The notes under the pieces are model-generated. The model was not told the origin of the DNA, did no database searches, and worked only from the letters and a program-made list of their open reading frames with translations. A stretch of 64,000 nt of DNA. Origin: Hirundichthys speculiger. Lineage: Eukaryota; Chordata; Actinopteri; Beloniformes; Exocoetidae. Below are positions 39,397 to 53,456 of the stretch, one piece after another. The position numbers and the translations under genes were made by a program. The DNA lies in contig JAGFBZ010000261.1 in the NCBI GenBank assembly GCA_018398805.1, positions 1,674,001 to 1,738,000 of the forward strand, in the 5' to 3' direction. Position 1 is the first letter of the stretch. Each line of letters starts with the position of its first letter.

Positions 39397-42050
39397 AAAA
39401 AATGTCAATAAAGCTAAATTAATAAAATTAATGTATGGCGGTGATGCTTTCCCAGTAGCATAGCTTGTGTAACCACTGCAGGTGTGAAAAATGTTTTTTT
39501 TTTTTTTTTTTTAACTCATAGGAGGAATGAGTTCAATCAGATGCAGAAAGAACTGTTCCTCCTTCAGCTGAAGATTGAATTTTTCTGAGAATTTGGAAAG
39601 TATTAGTCATAGAGTTTGCTTTCCAGGAAGAAAGAATAAATCACTCTACAATTTGTTTTCAGTTGTCAATTGTTTCCATTATCTACTAGAGAGGAAATGA
39701 ACAAAAGATAAAAATCAACAGGAAAAGAAAAAAAAGATTTGATAAAAAAAAAAAAAAATCAACCTATAAACAAGTCCATGTGAAGAAGAAGAACGGGGAG
39801 GAAATTTGAAAGATTAATATATCAAAGAAAGCAATAAAACTGAATCTATGATGTTGATTTATAAAAAACATTACTCAACACAGGATGAACAAATCCTGCT
39901 ACAGTATCCCAGGTTAAAAACGTTTAATTCTTTTAAACCGTTCAGATGTGGACTCTAAGTCAGATTAAGTATTTTCTGATTTTTCTCAAATATGCACCTG
40001 CCCCAGAAGCAGAAAGCCACTGTTAGAACCCAGTTTTCAGATTTCTCAGGTGTGTTGTAATACTGATGAGCATTGATGTAAGGACTTCTTGATTATCAGT
40101 GATTTTCACTTTGCTTCGAAGTCATGTATGTCAGTTTTGCTTGATGTCTTTCAAGTAATGAACACTGATATTCACTGAGTTGCATTTCCTTGGGTGTTTT
40201 CTTTTTATGCGTTTCCCTGATAAGTCACTGTTGTCCTCTTTATTAGATCAGGCACATCTAAGAATAATCTGTTTTGCTTCTATGTCTTCTCCAGTTGTAA
40301 GAAAATTACTTTTTTGCAATGGATCAGTTTCATCCCAAAACCACAGAACTTGCTTTGTATAATTATTCCCAAATAGATAAAATGGAAAAAAAAAGTTGTC
40401 TCTTCTAGAAAGTATTTTTGCCTTTTTGACATGGTGTCTTTCTGGTTTAATCTTTAAGCCATCTTTATGCCTCTCTTGGACTTTTTAAGTGATGATTGGA
40501 CGGATAGGGCTGGTAGTAGTCAGGTCCAGGTGTCCAGTCTTGCTGCATGTTTGGTCAAACCCTGCAGTGTAAATGTGAGACTGCATTTACTCTGCTTTGA
40601 GGCACGGATCAATTACAACCAATGGATGTGGAAACATTATATTTAGGTGCATGGATTCAGTTATCATTAGATCAGTTTCTAACCTCATGGAAATTGATCA
40701 AAAGTAGAGGACATCCCCGTTAATGCAACTCAGACGTCCTTGAAAATGCAAGGGTGGCTTGTCGCATGAATACAGGTGGAAAGGCTCTACTCCTTTCTTC
40801 TCCGTTTCAGAATACACCCTAGCTGACCTCCAACAATATAAATGTGGACATAATGTACAGCTCCTTATCAATTCAGTAAAGGAAAAGGGTGCATATGCTA
40901 CATTTCCTATTCCACCTGTGTTTATTTCACTGGGATGTATTCATTTAATATAGTGCCCGTTGTTCTCCATTGGCTGCCTAGCTTTTTCCATGTTGGTAGC
41001 CCCAGCTGGCAACCAGTGCCAAAGCAGATACTGGATATGGAGTCACATTTAAAAGATGACCATCAAGTACTACAGTGTAAATACAGCCTAAGTGGGCAAA
41101 TACTTTTCACACACATAACCCTTTTGTCTTGAAACTTACAGCTAAGTTTTTTTTCTGCATTTTTTTTTTGTATTTACTTATGTTGTCTTTGTGTTACATT
41201 CAAGTTTGATGATCTAATGTGGTTTCCTATAGACACACAAATTAAAATAAAGATTTATCTCAACACTGCATTGCAGCTCCCAGAAACTTTCCACTTTTCC
41301 AGTCATGACCACAACTTTGCATGATGCAAGCAGTGGTTGCAGGTCGTCAGAATGAATGGCTTCATATGAACTCAGTTGACAGCTTCTAGAGCCAAACTCT
41401 GAGGCACTGGAAAGGAAGAAATGACAATGTAATGATCAATTAAGTTATTTATATTATATTTAGTTAGCATGCCTCTGTTAGCACTGAATTAACTCACTAA
41501 AAAACTGGAAGCCTCAAAGCCTTTGCATTTCTCCCCTCATCTCAAAGAGAATTAGTCTTCTGTCTTCTGTATTCAATTTCATGCTTACAACCGTTTCAGT
41601 TTTCAATAGCAGCCCCGTGCCGGTAAATATCCTATTACTGGCTTGTGAAACCATCACTCTTAAAAGAGACTTGAATTACTTGAATTACACAGCTGACAGA
41701 GCTCTATGAGCTTGCTCTTCTGAGAACACAGTGCTAATCTGTGAATGTAGACACAAGCTCACTCCTTATGTTTAATTTACTGTACCAAAGTCCAATTTAA
41801 AACTGTAAATGCAAACTTGGAAAAATGGACAAAAGCTCAGCAGCTTAACTTTCCCTCACTTCGTGTGTTTGAGCCCGTTATTGTAACATCTTTTTGCTTA
41901 ATTCATGACTCATTTACTTTTTACTTGGTAACAAAGACGAACTTGTGAATTTCTGACTTTTTCAGTTGCATAAAATATAAAAGCAAACATTTATTTTTAA
42001 TGTTGGAGCTGCAATCACCTTCTTAGACTAAATCTAAGACATAAAAAAAG

Positions 42051-43008
42051 TAGGGCTGGGCAAGTTAACGCGTTATTATCGCGTTAACGCATCAATTTAT
42101 TAACGCCGACATTTATTTTCTATCGCGCGTTAACGCATGTTGCTCACATGCTTTTGTTTTGAAAAGTCTGTTACTGGCTGCTGCGGAACCGGGAAAACAG
42201 TAAACATAAGAAAAAGTTTAACAGACATGGAGAACGGTAAAAATCTGTGAACTTTACAGTTTGGGTAGCAACTCAGGTAGCAAAATTAATAATTATGTCT
42301 AAAAAAAATTCTTGACTGCAACAAAACTATCGCGTCATTCCTCCATGTTACATCAGATCTGCTCCATGTGTTCACTGTCCTGCTGTTCTCTTACTGGTTA
42401 CTTCAGTGCAGCTCCATCTACTGGCACAGATGTGTAATGTGCATAATTAAATGTCACTTTTTAATTTTGAAATTTTTTTTTCTTTTTTGATTGACAATTG
42501 AAAATGGAAAGAATGAATGGTACACTGATTGGTAAAGTTACTGAACTTTAACATGGACATTTTCATTTTAAAGTTCTCCCAGACGGAGGATTCAACAGAA
42601 ACAAGGTTATTTGTAAGGTTATTTGAACTCCCCGTTAAAAGTTTCTGCTGTTACCTCTGAAATTAATGTTTTAATGTTCTGATTGTGCTGAGCCACAATC
42701 ATTTTGTTGAATTTTGTTTGTAGACTTTTTTTTTTTTATAAAAACAGGATAACATTAATGCCCTGGGAGTGGCAATAAGCTTTATTTTATTTTATATTTT
42801 TTAAGATAAGATTTAGACTAAATATGTGTTACTGACAAGTGCTGATGTTAAAAGTGTTTGAACAACAAATGTTATGACACTTTAGTTCATATGGCAGCAG
42901 AACATTTCAATAAAAGTCCATTTTACACTACTTTTGAATTCATTATTTGATTTCACGTATACAATGCGATTAATCGCGATTAAAAATTTTAATCGTTACC
43001 CAGCCCTA
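42051..43008. mobile_element. hAT non-autonomous element, 958 bp
   Basis: The left end TAGGGCTGGGCAAGTTAACG and the right end CGTTACCCAGCCCTA are inverted. Subterminal GCGTTAACGC and CGCGATTAATCGCG-like palindromes lie at 42065-42140 and 42966-42990. The flanking 8 bp are AAAAAAAG and AAAAAACA, compatible with an eroded target duplication but weak because of A-richness. The interior has no long open frame, so it is non-autonomous. This is a common hAT layout in fish. Confidence 0.85.
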
Positions 43009-46000
43009 AAAAAACAGGCCCCAGTGTGACAGCTTTTGGAGATTTGTTGCTTCGGGGGCAGTAAATAAAGGAAGTCTTCCTGATTCATCTTGGTAGACTT
43101 TGGGTGCTTTGTTGTACACGTCTTAATGAATGATCTCCCTGTGCTTCATAGAGGAAAACCTTTCAAGCAGAGCTCTTCACTAAATCTCTTCTCTGTTTGT
43201 GTCATTTTGAAGAACAAAAAAAAAGAAACTCTGCTTATGTAAAGATCTAGAATGACTTGAGAAACTTCACCAAGGTGAGCACAATTTTTAGTGTGGTGAT
43301 TGTGAGTTGACGAGGACCGAAAAAAATAACTTCAATGCGTCACGTGACAATGTTGGCTTGTCACACAATCTAATGTGTTTGACCACCTTTAGTTTTGATT
43401 AGAGCACCCTTTTACTGTGGCATAATTTATGTAAAGTTATGTTATTTATTTGCATCCATTTAGCTGCATCAAATTTTCACCAAGCTCTTGTACTGATGAA
43501 GGGAAAGTTGGTGAAAAACATTAAGCCTTCTTTAGCACATTCCATCAGTGGGATTCAAGATGTGGTGTACCAATCCAGGTGTGGTCATTTTGTCTTATTG
43601 TCCCTGAAACGTTCATTCACAGACTGAACTCACTGGTATTGTCATTTTTGTCGTCAGGGAAGGGGGAAAAAATAGTTGATGTTTTCAGTTGGCTGACCTC
43701 TTTTTTTTGGACCCATGGGATTGCTGAACCTAGATATGACCGACGTAAACATTTCCAGATTATAATAGGGTTGCATGGTAGGTTTTCAGCATGATGGGAT
43801 AGGTCACCTGTTTGTCATGGTTGTTCTTTTGTTTTTTGTTTTTTAATTCTTCTTTGCCAGAGTTTTTTGTTGAAGAAATTACCACCACCTTTGGCACAGT
43901 ACATTGAGTATGATTTCTGAGGTCTGGATTCAGGAAACAAAAATCCATCACAGTTCTGCCCTCTCACGGCACTGACGTTTGAGCACCTCTAAGCATTTCT
44001 CCATATGGGCAAACCAAGCACTGCAGTAACGCCAGCTGTCCTAATTCTTTTCATCTGAGAGGATGCGAATCCTCTGGATTCGACTGTTTTTGGTATCAAC
44101 CAGTTAACCAATTGACATCCACAATGGCATGCAGTGGATTAGGAACACTGGTTAATGAGTGCTGGCCTTACAGTAAAAATGTGTTTATTTGTTCAAGTGT
44201 TATTAGCAGTTCTGCAGCGATGTTAGTTGTTTTGAATAGTAGCTCTTGGACATGATTGCATGACCCACGGCATAAAGCCTCCCCCCCACCCTTTTGCAAA
44301 TGGCTCGGTACGGTCTGTACCTAACCAATAAGATAAAATGCAAAACTCAAAGGAGAAAATTTTTATAATTATACTTATAATTATATTTATAAATTGTTAC
44401 AGAACAGAGATCTGCCTCTTCAGTGAAATTAGGGAAAGCATGGTTTTTACGTAAATGGAAGGTATAACAGAAATTAAATATGAGAAACAGTGCAATTTTT
44501 ATCATATAAAAACATGACTTCCTTGAATACAAAGGTAAGAACTATAGAATATGAATGGCTAAAGAAATGTACATAGTGAATGAGCAAACCTCTTTTAAAA
44601 AGTGGACTTTTTCATGTTGAACTGTTGCAACTTTTATAATACTAATACAGATTGTACCAGATCTCAGATTCAGCTGAACAGAACTTTTGAATTCAGTCAC
44701 TTTGATCTTGCTGTATTATCTTAACCAGGGTCTTTGGTGAAGCAAGACAAACTGAGTCCATCCTGTTGGCCATCAAGAGTGAATACATTTACTTTTAAGT
44801 GTCGTTTGAAACTGTTCCATTCTGAAGACATAGGTCGCTCAGAGTGACTACTGTCTTTCCTTTGGGCTTTTCAATAAATCAGATGCTTTGCTGGAGTGTA
44901 TGGGCAGCTTGTGAGCTCTCATTATCTGAGTTCTGTCCTCAGGCTGCTGCCCTTTTTGGTTGCACTTCTCCTTAAACACCCCCTCCATCCTCCCTCATTC
45001 TTCCTTTCCCTCTCTCTGGCTGCAAGTGAAGGTCAAATTAATTCTTTTTTTTTTCTTTAATGATATCCTGCCAGTGAGATTCCTCCCTTGGAGACTCCAT
45101 CTTTAACTCAGTGCCTGAAAGATATGATTAAGGTTAAGACAAAGTGAAATACCTGTATGTGACAAAGTGAAGTGTTTTTTTTTTCTTTTTCCCCTGTTCA
45201 TAAAAACTACTGTATGGTAATATCACAGTTACTAAAGGCTACCGCAGTCTCATTTCTACTATTTGAATATGAATACAATGTATAAGCCCTGGGTGACTCC
45301 ACATTAGGAGCTATTATGGATTTATACTTACAAAAAAAATGTCATTTATGCACAAATGCCGTAACCCTCCTTAGTAACACCACGGGTCTCTAAGGGACTC
45401 AAAGCCAGCTTGCAGACATCCTCTATAGAGGTGTATGAAATACACAGTACAGATGGTAATTGCTTCTCCTTCGTAAAAAGCAAGGCTTCTTTATTCGTTT
45501 TAGGAATGACATAAAACTGGCCTTTGTAATGAAGGTGGAGCTGACTCTACATAGCAAGTCCAGTTGTATTTGGAAATACTAGCTAGAAGACACTGCAGCA
45601 TTAAAAGGAATCCCCCTTCCACAAAAAATACTTTTTATAATCCTTAGCCTATTATCCTCTTTGATATGCAGGGGATCCTTTTATTTATTCATTTTTTTAC
45701 CACTGCTTCATACTGGAACACCGGCGGGCTATTTTCTTTTATTATGGAGAGAAAAAAGTGGAGCAGCATCAAGGTTGAGAAGCGTGCATTTCATCCAGTC
45801 GTACCTAGGGAGAAGTGAGGGATGCATGAATACGACAAACCCACTCTTACCTTCAACTCCAGCTCTCAAGGACAGGCCGCAGTCGAATATGAGCAGCATG
45901 AGCAGATCTGTTAATGAGGCTGAAGAAGAGAGAGAGCACTGCTGGAATTTAAAGCAACGTGGTGAAACAGATGGAAGGGAGAGCAAATAGCAGGGAAGAG

Positions 46001-49000
46001 AGAGATAATCAAGAAAGATAAACACAGAGGCAAAAGAAGAAAAGGAGAAGGAGATACAGGCGGAGTGGCCTGAGGTACAGCATCAGCAGTTGTCATCTGT
46101 GATGTGTGTGTATGTGTGCGCCCGTGTGCTTGTTTCTGGTCTCACCGTCCTGGCCTCTAACCCATGGCAGAGGAAAACAGATTGCTTTGACAGTTCCACT
46201 GACATCACATGAGATGTTCTGCTCTTTTGCAAGAGTCTCCTGAGAATCCCTGGCTGCCAAATGTCCAGCAGGGCTTGAAGCAGTGCTGCAGCTTGTGCCC
46301 CATAATGTGACTGCTGGAAAGGAAAATTCTCTGAGTACTGGGTTGTCAATATACTATTTGTATAGACATGATCTTCTAGCACAAAGGCCAAGTCTTGGCA
46401 GAGTCTGGATGCCAGCAGTCATAGAACTTTGATGTACTTCATGCATCATGTACAATTGAACTCGTGTGTGAAATCACAACCTCAGCTCCTTCTAGAAACA
46501 ACCTTTCATCAGTCAATAAATCCACTGTGCTCCATAAATTGTTTTTTCTTTTATGCCTTTGTAAACCAGAAGGGGTGGAGGAGGTTTCGCTGCACAGAGC
46601 CACACTCATTAGTTTATAGCAAAATGAGAAGCTGTTAAGGAGTCATTGTATAGGTCGCCTGGCAGCACGACTGGTTCCACTCAGTCTGCTGCTGTCTCCA
46701 GCCTCCCTGACCACCTCCGGACATTCAGGAGCCCAGACTGCACGGACAGGCCAGAATCCCGAGTACACGCCTTAACTTCCCAGCATTCACTTATGATCTT
46801 ACCAACCTGAATCAATAGCTGGAGGACACGTACTTTTCTCTGAGCCAATCCATTATACCAATAAACATGCCCAAAGCCTGGCTCCAGACATTCTCCGTGT
46901 AATGGAGAAGAAAGAAAATAAATGAATAAATAAAATGGCACTCTGGAAGTTGTTTTACCTGCAGTTTGTGAGAGCAACCACTATGCAGCTTTGAGGTGGT
47001 GTGGCACTAAGCCCATCAGTGAATGCATAAAATGGACAAACAAGATGATGTGTTAATGTGGTACTCTTACATTGTTCTTTAAAGGAGATAAGGCATTAAT
47101 AGTGGTGGTGTTAAAAGTCCAAACCCAGATGTGGGTGTAGAACATCAGGAAAATAATACTTTTGTTTAAATTTACTATCTTATATGTCCATTAGCAGTCC
47201 ATTAGCAGCCGATTTTGTATAAAAGGCCCATTTAAGTACAGGCCATTTACCTCCACACATATTTTATGTTATACCAGTAATAAACTCTCAATGATTCTCA
47301 ATAACATGAGTATAGAGATATACTAAAAATGTTTCTCATCCAGTGGGTCTGGAACAGTGCAGACATAAAGGTCTTTCTGTAATCGTAAGGGGACTCCTGG
47401 CACCCCATTGTTGTCCTTTTAAATGTACCACAAGCATAAATAGCCAGGAGCATGAGAGATGAGGTAAAAACACATAATTATTCACTGAATCATCTTTGAG
47501 TGTTCTGTATAAGCATAAAGGAGAGAGAAGGAAAGGTGTTGAGCGAAAAGGAAGGGGGATACCAAGGACATTTTGTGGGAAATGGTGTGCAATGAGCAGG
47601 TGCATAAAAGGAAATGATGTATAATATACCAGTGTGGGATCATGGTTTGTGTATCCAGGATTTATGGCAGCATACTTAGCAACCGTACAGCACCAAACCC
47701 GATCATCCATTATTATTGTAACATCTTTCACTTTGGGGCAGATATGATGGATGGGAGGCTGTTAATGACTTTGGGTTGAAATTGTTAACAGCAAATAAGT
47801 AACACACAGCATTTAAAAAGGTGGCGTGGACATTGAAAGGAAGTCAGTCATTTGTCATCTTTTTACTAGAAATGGAATATGAAGCATTTCATAGTGGCCG
47901 TAAAAACATTTAAGGGAAAAATAAAACTTGAGCTTTTCCTTTCTCTTTGGCGTGTAGATTTTGTATTAAATTTCTACTGAAACATGCATCACTGTATTTA
48001 GCATCACTTTAGCACCTTTTGCTTAGAAACAAATCTTAGTTTTCAGTATTGAAATGTCTGTCATCCTTCTGAAGTAGCAAATTCAAAATCATCTTTTTAC
48101 GTATGTTTTTTGTGCAGTTGTACACTAACAATGCTCCCAAATAACATAAAACATAACTTACAATAACTCACTTAAAAACGCTGTTTTAAAGAAGAGGAAA
48201 TCAGAACCCTTGTACGGGAAACATCGATCCACCCTCCAGTCAGTTGTAACTGGTGCCATTAGTCTTTCTGCTCTTGATTGCCTGCCATAATGTCAACCTC
48301 TCTATTTTCCCTGTGTCAAATTGTCTGTTTTTTACTGAACTGTGAGTAATTAAAAATGATTGTTTACTTGTTTTATTGCCAGATGGGCAACTTCAATAAA
48401 TCAAGGACATAGAACTGAATAATAAGAAAAAAACAAAACATGTTTGCTTTTAGCCACATGTGCCACATGTAGAAATGCCTGGATAGAAGTGTCTGTACTG
48501 AAGCCTTCAGTGCAGTTGTTCTGTCCTACACTGTGCACAGTATCTGCTGCATGGGTCATGATGAGCTGTGTCCTGAATGACCTTATATTGACCCTGGTGG
48601 AAAATCAGGCTTGCAGCAAAGCACACGGAGCGATTTTAAACTAATAAAAGGGCAATGACTACAAGAATCTAAACATCCTTCGTGTGTCTTACAAGTTACA
48701 CAGTCATTTGAATTGGAATCTCTATTAAAGTTATATTAACATTAGAGCACAAATGTTGTAAGGAGAACTGTAGATTGCAGCTGAAAATGGTACTCCATGT
48801 ATCCCCGTTGGCATTTACGTGATTTCCCTCTTTTTTATAATCTCAAAAAATCTCACAAATGGCTTCAGCATCTGTCTTGCATATACTTTGAAGGCTGTTT
48901 CAGTTTCTTTGTTTTGAAGAAATAGATTTCTGAAACATACATTATCTGTGTGAAGATGAGAGTATGTATAAAAGCTTAATAAGCCACTATTAAATGAAAA

Positions 49001-50866
49001 CATAATTCTGTGAGAGGCAAGGCAAAGACAAAGACTAAAGGCTAATTCATCTTCATTATACTGGGAATTGGTTAGATGAGCATTCATTATGTATCCAAGG
49101 TGTAATTTACTCTGACATTGTGCTCCAATACCAATGTCCTGACAACACTGGAGAGTTTTAACCTCGTTTGTTTTGTAGTTAAGTTTGAACTCGTAAAATG
49201 TAGCCATTGTTAATCATTGGGGAGAAAAAAAAATCATTGGGGAGACACAGCTCTTGAACAGCAGATTCAGTTGGAAGGGCCAAGTTATTCAAGTGTTTTT
49301 TGAAAGTGCTTGTAAGCCTTGTAAGTTTATAAAGTTTTAGCTTTTTTGTGTGTGTGTGTGCTTTGAACCATTATGTCAACAAAACATGTCAGCAAAATGT
49401 TTGATTGGCATACATTTTGCCAATTTACAGGTTCCTGTAGAAGAAGCCTTTTTATTATCTTTCAGGTAATGAAAGTGGCTTGTAGATTGTACATTAATTT
49501 AAGGGGCTCTCTGGCAGTATTTGGATTGAAGTAAGACATTCACAGTTTTGTTTGAATAAGATTTGCTTTGATGAGAGTTTTTGTTACTCTGTAAATATGT
49601 TTGAGAAGGTTTAACGTCCTGGTTTTAAACAGAATCAGATGTAAGTTAGTGCTTTTTATCCACAACACCATCACAAGGGCTGCAAAATGCTTTTAAAATT
49701 TCATTTTAATTTCTTAATAAATATTTAGAGCCTAGGCGTAAGGGATGAAATCAAAATGAGGCTTTCTTTTTTAAATATACCTCATGATGTAATTCTCTCC
49801 ACATCTTTTTTTTTTCTCTCTGTAATGTTTTACTTTTTGGTTGCTCAGTGTAAATAGGTGTGCACTTTCAGTGCAGAAGAGCATAAATATGAATTTGTAA
49901 AAACCTGTCCGTTATCAGCCTCTCCTTACAAACTTATCCACAGAACAGGTAGCATGTAATTTTCCCATGCCTCTTATGTGTTGTGTGAACGAACCAGGAG
50001 AGGGTTTCAGGGCAGAGCTTGCCCTTCATTGAAGATTTAGCATGTTCACAGAGGGGAGCTATTAGATGCAGAGGCCCCTGCTCGTCAGGAGAAATTTCAA
50101 ATCAAAACCAGTTTGTTGCATTGTCAAAAGATTAAAGCACGCTTGCTGAAAGGTCTGATTCCACATGACTGATCTTCATCCACCCACATAGCCTCCACCC
50201 CTTCTTCTCTTTCATATATCAACTATGGATGTCTAGCTAGTAGGTTGTTTTTTTTTTTCCTTTTCGGTTTTCTATTCACAGGTAGTTTCTATTTACATGT
50301 CAGTACCTTCCATATTTTATTCCCACTCTGCTTTTGTCCTTCTATTTCTGTCACTTTGCTTTTTCGGTGTAACAAGACTAGCACTCTTCTCCTGCAGCTG
50401 CTCAGGGGTCTGTTCTGTCTCGAAGCTGTTTTCTCTTTCATCTTTTTTTTATTGGATTTCTTTTTGGTCCTGTTCTCTTTCTTCTATCTGTATATCTTTC
50501 ATGTTTTGTGTCTGATACTGGCCAGTGATCCTTTGCTCCTGACAGTCACTTTGCTTGAGGGGCATTCCTGATGCGAATCTAGCTTTTGATTGCCGTCCAC
50601 ACTGACCCCAGGACGGCCTGACCCTGACACAGAGCCAGTCTGCTGGCTGCCACTACTGCTGGAGCTAATGAGGTGCACCTGGTGTCTCTCAGTGCTGGCT
50701 TACTTCCTGATTTATTGTTTCAATCATTTCATACCTTCATCTAAGTAATGAAGTTGACTCTACAAGTGACTCTGGTGTTTTACTGACAAGCATGCTGGGG
50801 CTAAATAGCTGTGTGTACCTTGCAGTGATGTCCTGGTGGGTGAATAATGTTTCATAGAAAATGGCT

Positions 50867-51723
50867 TTACCTTACAGGGTTATAATAGTTTTGGATTTTT
50901 TATTAGTTTTAGTTTTTATTTAGTTTTTTGTTTAGTTTTTCAAATTCAGTTAGTTTTAATTTGTTTTTAGAGTAGTTTTGCTTGTTTTCATTCATATTTA
51001 TTTTTTTTAAATGACTAGTTTTAGTTTCGTTTTTATTAGTTTCAGTGTCAGTTTTAGTTTACTCGAGTGCGAGTGAAGCACTAAACTTTCAGTCACATAG
51101 TAGTGTAGACATACCGGTCTCAATAAACATATTTACCAATGCATCTTCCCGCTTGTGGTGTTACTGCGTATTTACTGACCAGTAGCTATTTGGTTGCTGG
51201 TGGAAACAGTCCATTATAGTTGCTGTTTTCTCTTGTTCCTTCCCAACGCTGACTGGCCCGGCTGTAACTTCTCTTTCCAGGGAGGAGGGCAGCGAGGCTA
51301 GCTTATTCAGGTACTCTTGGTTAGCCTTCTTATGCAAGCTTTTCAAATGGACTTTCAGATTCGTGGGGTTTTTTCCCCTTTAAAAGTATTCCGCACATTG
51401 TATCACCTGTTTCTGCAACAAAGCACTTATTTTATCGTTAACACAGTCATAGCCAAAGAAATCCCAATTAGGACTGTGCTACTTTCTCCCAACTTTTGCC
51501 GCAACCATCAGTGCTGATCTCTTTAGTTTTTTTTCTTTTTTCATGATATTATTATAGTTCATTTTAGTTCGTTTTATAAACACATAATACAGTTTCAATT
51601 AGTTCTTTTTTTTTTTTTTAAATCTCTCATTTTTATTTTATTTCACTTAACGAAAATCTTTTTTCAATTCTAGTTTTCGTTATTTCGTTCGTTTATGTTA
51701 ACTATAATAACCTTGTTACCTTA
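50867..51723. mobile_element. hAT element with perfect 8-bp TSD and BED zinc-finger remnant
   Basis: The element spans 50875-51715. The left end CAGGGTTATAATAGTT and the right end AACTATAATAACCTTG are inverted. TTACCTTA occurs on both sides (50867-50874 and 51716-51723). The subterminal zones are arrays of TTTTAGTTTT-like motifs (50885-51060) and TTTTAGTTCG-like motifs (51550-51700). On the minus strand at about 51200-51430 there is a decayed N-terminal BED zinc-finger segment: a cysteine-containing stretch, then a K..TPRI/NLK-like stretch and MKSLHKKANQEYLNKLASL. It is a deletion derivative of a BED-containing hAT transposon; the catalytic domain is absent. Confidence 0.9.
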
Positions 51724-53408
51724 GCACCACATCCGTCACTCTACATAACTGATATGACATTAAAGTCTGGAAATATTGCATGTTGTGAAAATAAACAGGT
51801 TGCTATGCAGCAGAATTCAGCTAAATGCTAAGACACAGATGGTAGACGCACACCAGCAAAAGCTGGAAACCTGGAAGAAGTATGGTACATAACATAACAT
51901 CTATTTTCTGACATTATTTTGTATTTTTTTGGTTGGGTTATGGTTTTTTTGTTATTTTTTTTTCTGGCGGGGGAGGCGGCCTGTAAGGCCTGTTGAGATC
52001 TGTGATGCCTGAGAAATATCCTGCTGATTTCATACAAGTTATTACTGTTGCACAAACGCCAAACCAGAATGAGATGGCGCAGCTATGTATGTCAAGCCAG
52101 GTGTAGCTAATCCTGATAAGTGTGTGCTCAAGGCTGTCTCATGCAATCCGTGATGGAGGTCGATCACAGAATTACTGAGTCAGAAATGACATTTGTTGCT
52201 TATGTTTCACAGAATAAAGCTCCATAGCAGCTCGTCAGCTTCTGCTTTTATACAACCAACCGGAGTTGGTCAGCGAGGTTAACTGACATATGCCAGCTTA
52301 ATTAACCTCGTGGAACAGACTTCAGGACTGTGTATGCAGATCTGGGCTTGTTTGCTTTTTTTTTTTTTTTTTTACACTGTAATCACAGGATGGCCAGCTA
52401 GTGGATGGTCAAAAAAGATTCACTGAATGTGACCAAAATAGTTCTGGGTAAGGAATTACATAGAATCCATTACCCTAGCTTTAAGGAACCACCCATTTAA
52501 TGTAGAGCAGATTGTGAAAGTTTTAGCACAGCTTTATTTTCATCACTCAAAAATAAATATGCATATGCATGTCCATGCTCAAGCTGCAAAAGATGAAGTA
52601 CTGGCTAGTTTTTCACGAGTGGAGACATTTTGCCTCCCCTCTTCAGCGTATCCGCCATGCACACAAGATCTTTCTAATCAAAACAGCTTGTAGTGAGTAT
52701 GCTGATTATCTGGAGGGGGACTTGCTTGGTGTTTATAACCTTGGCAAATCAAAGGAAACCTCTGTGACCTCACATGTTTGGTCATGTACAAGCACACACT
52801 CCCAGACCCGCAGACACACATACATGCACAAGCGCTCGGTGTCTGTACTGCAATTATGCAGATGGAGCGAAAATAAGTGGCCAGCAAGCAACACTTTAAT
52901 TTGAATTCCTCCTTTCACCCTCCATGTTTCACTAATAGTTCCATTTACAGTAATTTGTTCCGCTTGAGGCAATGACTCACAACAAAGGCACTTGGATGTA
53001 AAACAAATGTACAACACGCGCATGCAAGTGCCCCCCCCCCCCGTCCTAAATTCTTTACTCATTTTACCCCCTTCCTTACACTTACCTCAGCTCCATTTCT
53101 ACCTCCAACTCTTCTACTCTATCAACATTACAGCTTTTGGCTGTAGAAAGTGTTGAATTATGGCATGTCACAGTTTTAAGTACTCCGGTATAAAATGAGA
53201 ACAGAAAAACCATAAGACGTCGAATGAGGCGGGCAGGCAGGCCATGCTCTGCTATGCCAACCATTTACTACCCAGCCTGGCAATATCGTGATACACTGCA
53301 CACTTGGGGCACATGACACTGTATATACCTAGCACATATTTATGAGGGATAAATTATTTTTCATTATGCACACATTAAATCATCAGTTGAAATATAGGAC
53401 CAATGCTT

Positions 53409-53453
<45 letters not shown>
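53409..53453. repeat. CT microsatellite
   Basis: Uninterrupted TC dinucleotides for about 44 bp. It causes the Ser-Leu open frames at 53342-53588, which are not genes. Confidence 0.97.
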
Positions 53454-53456
<3 letters not shown>
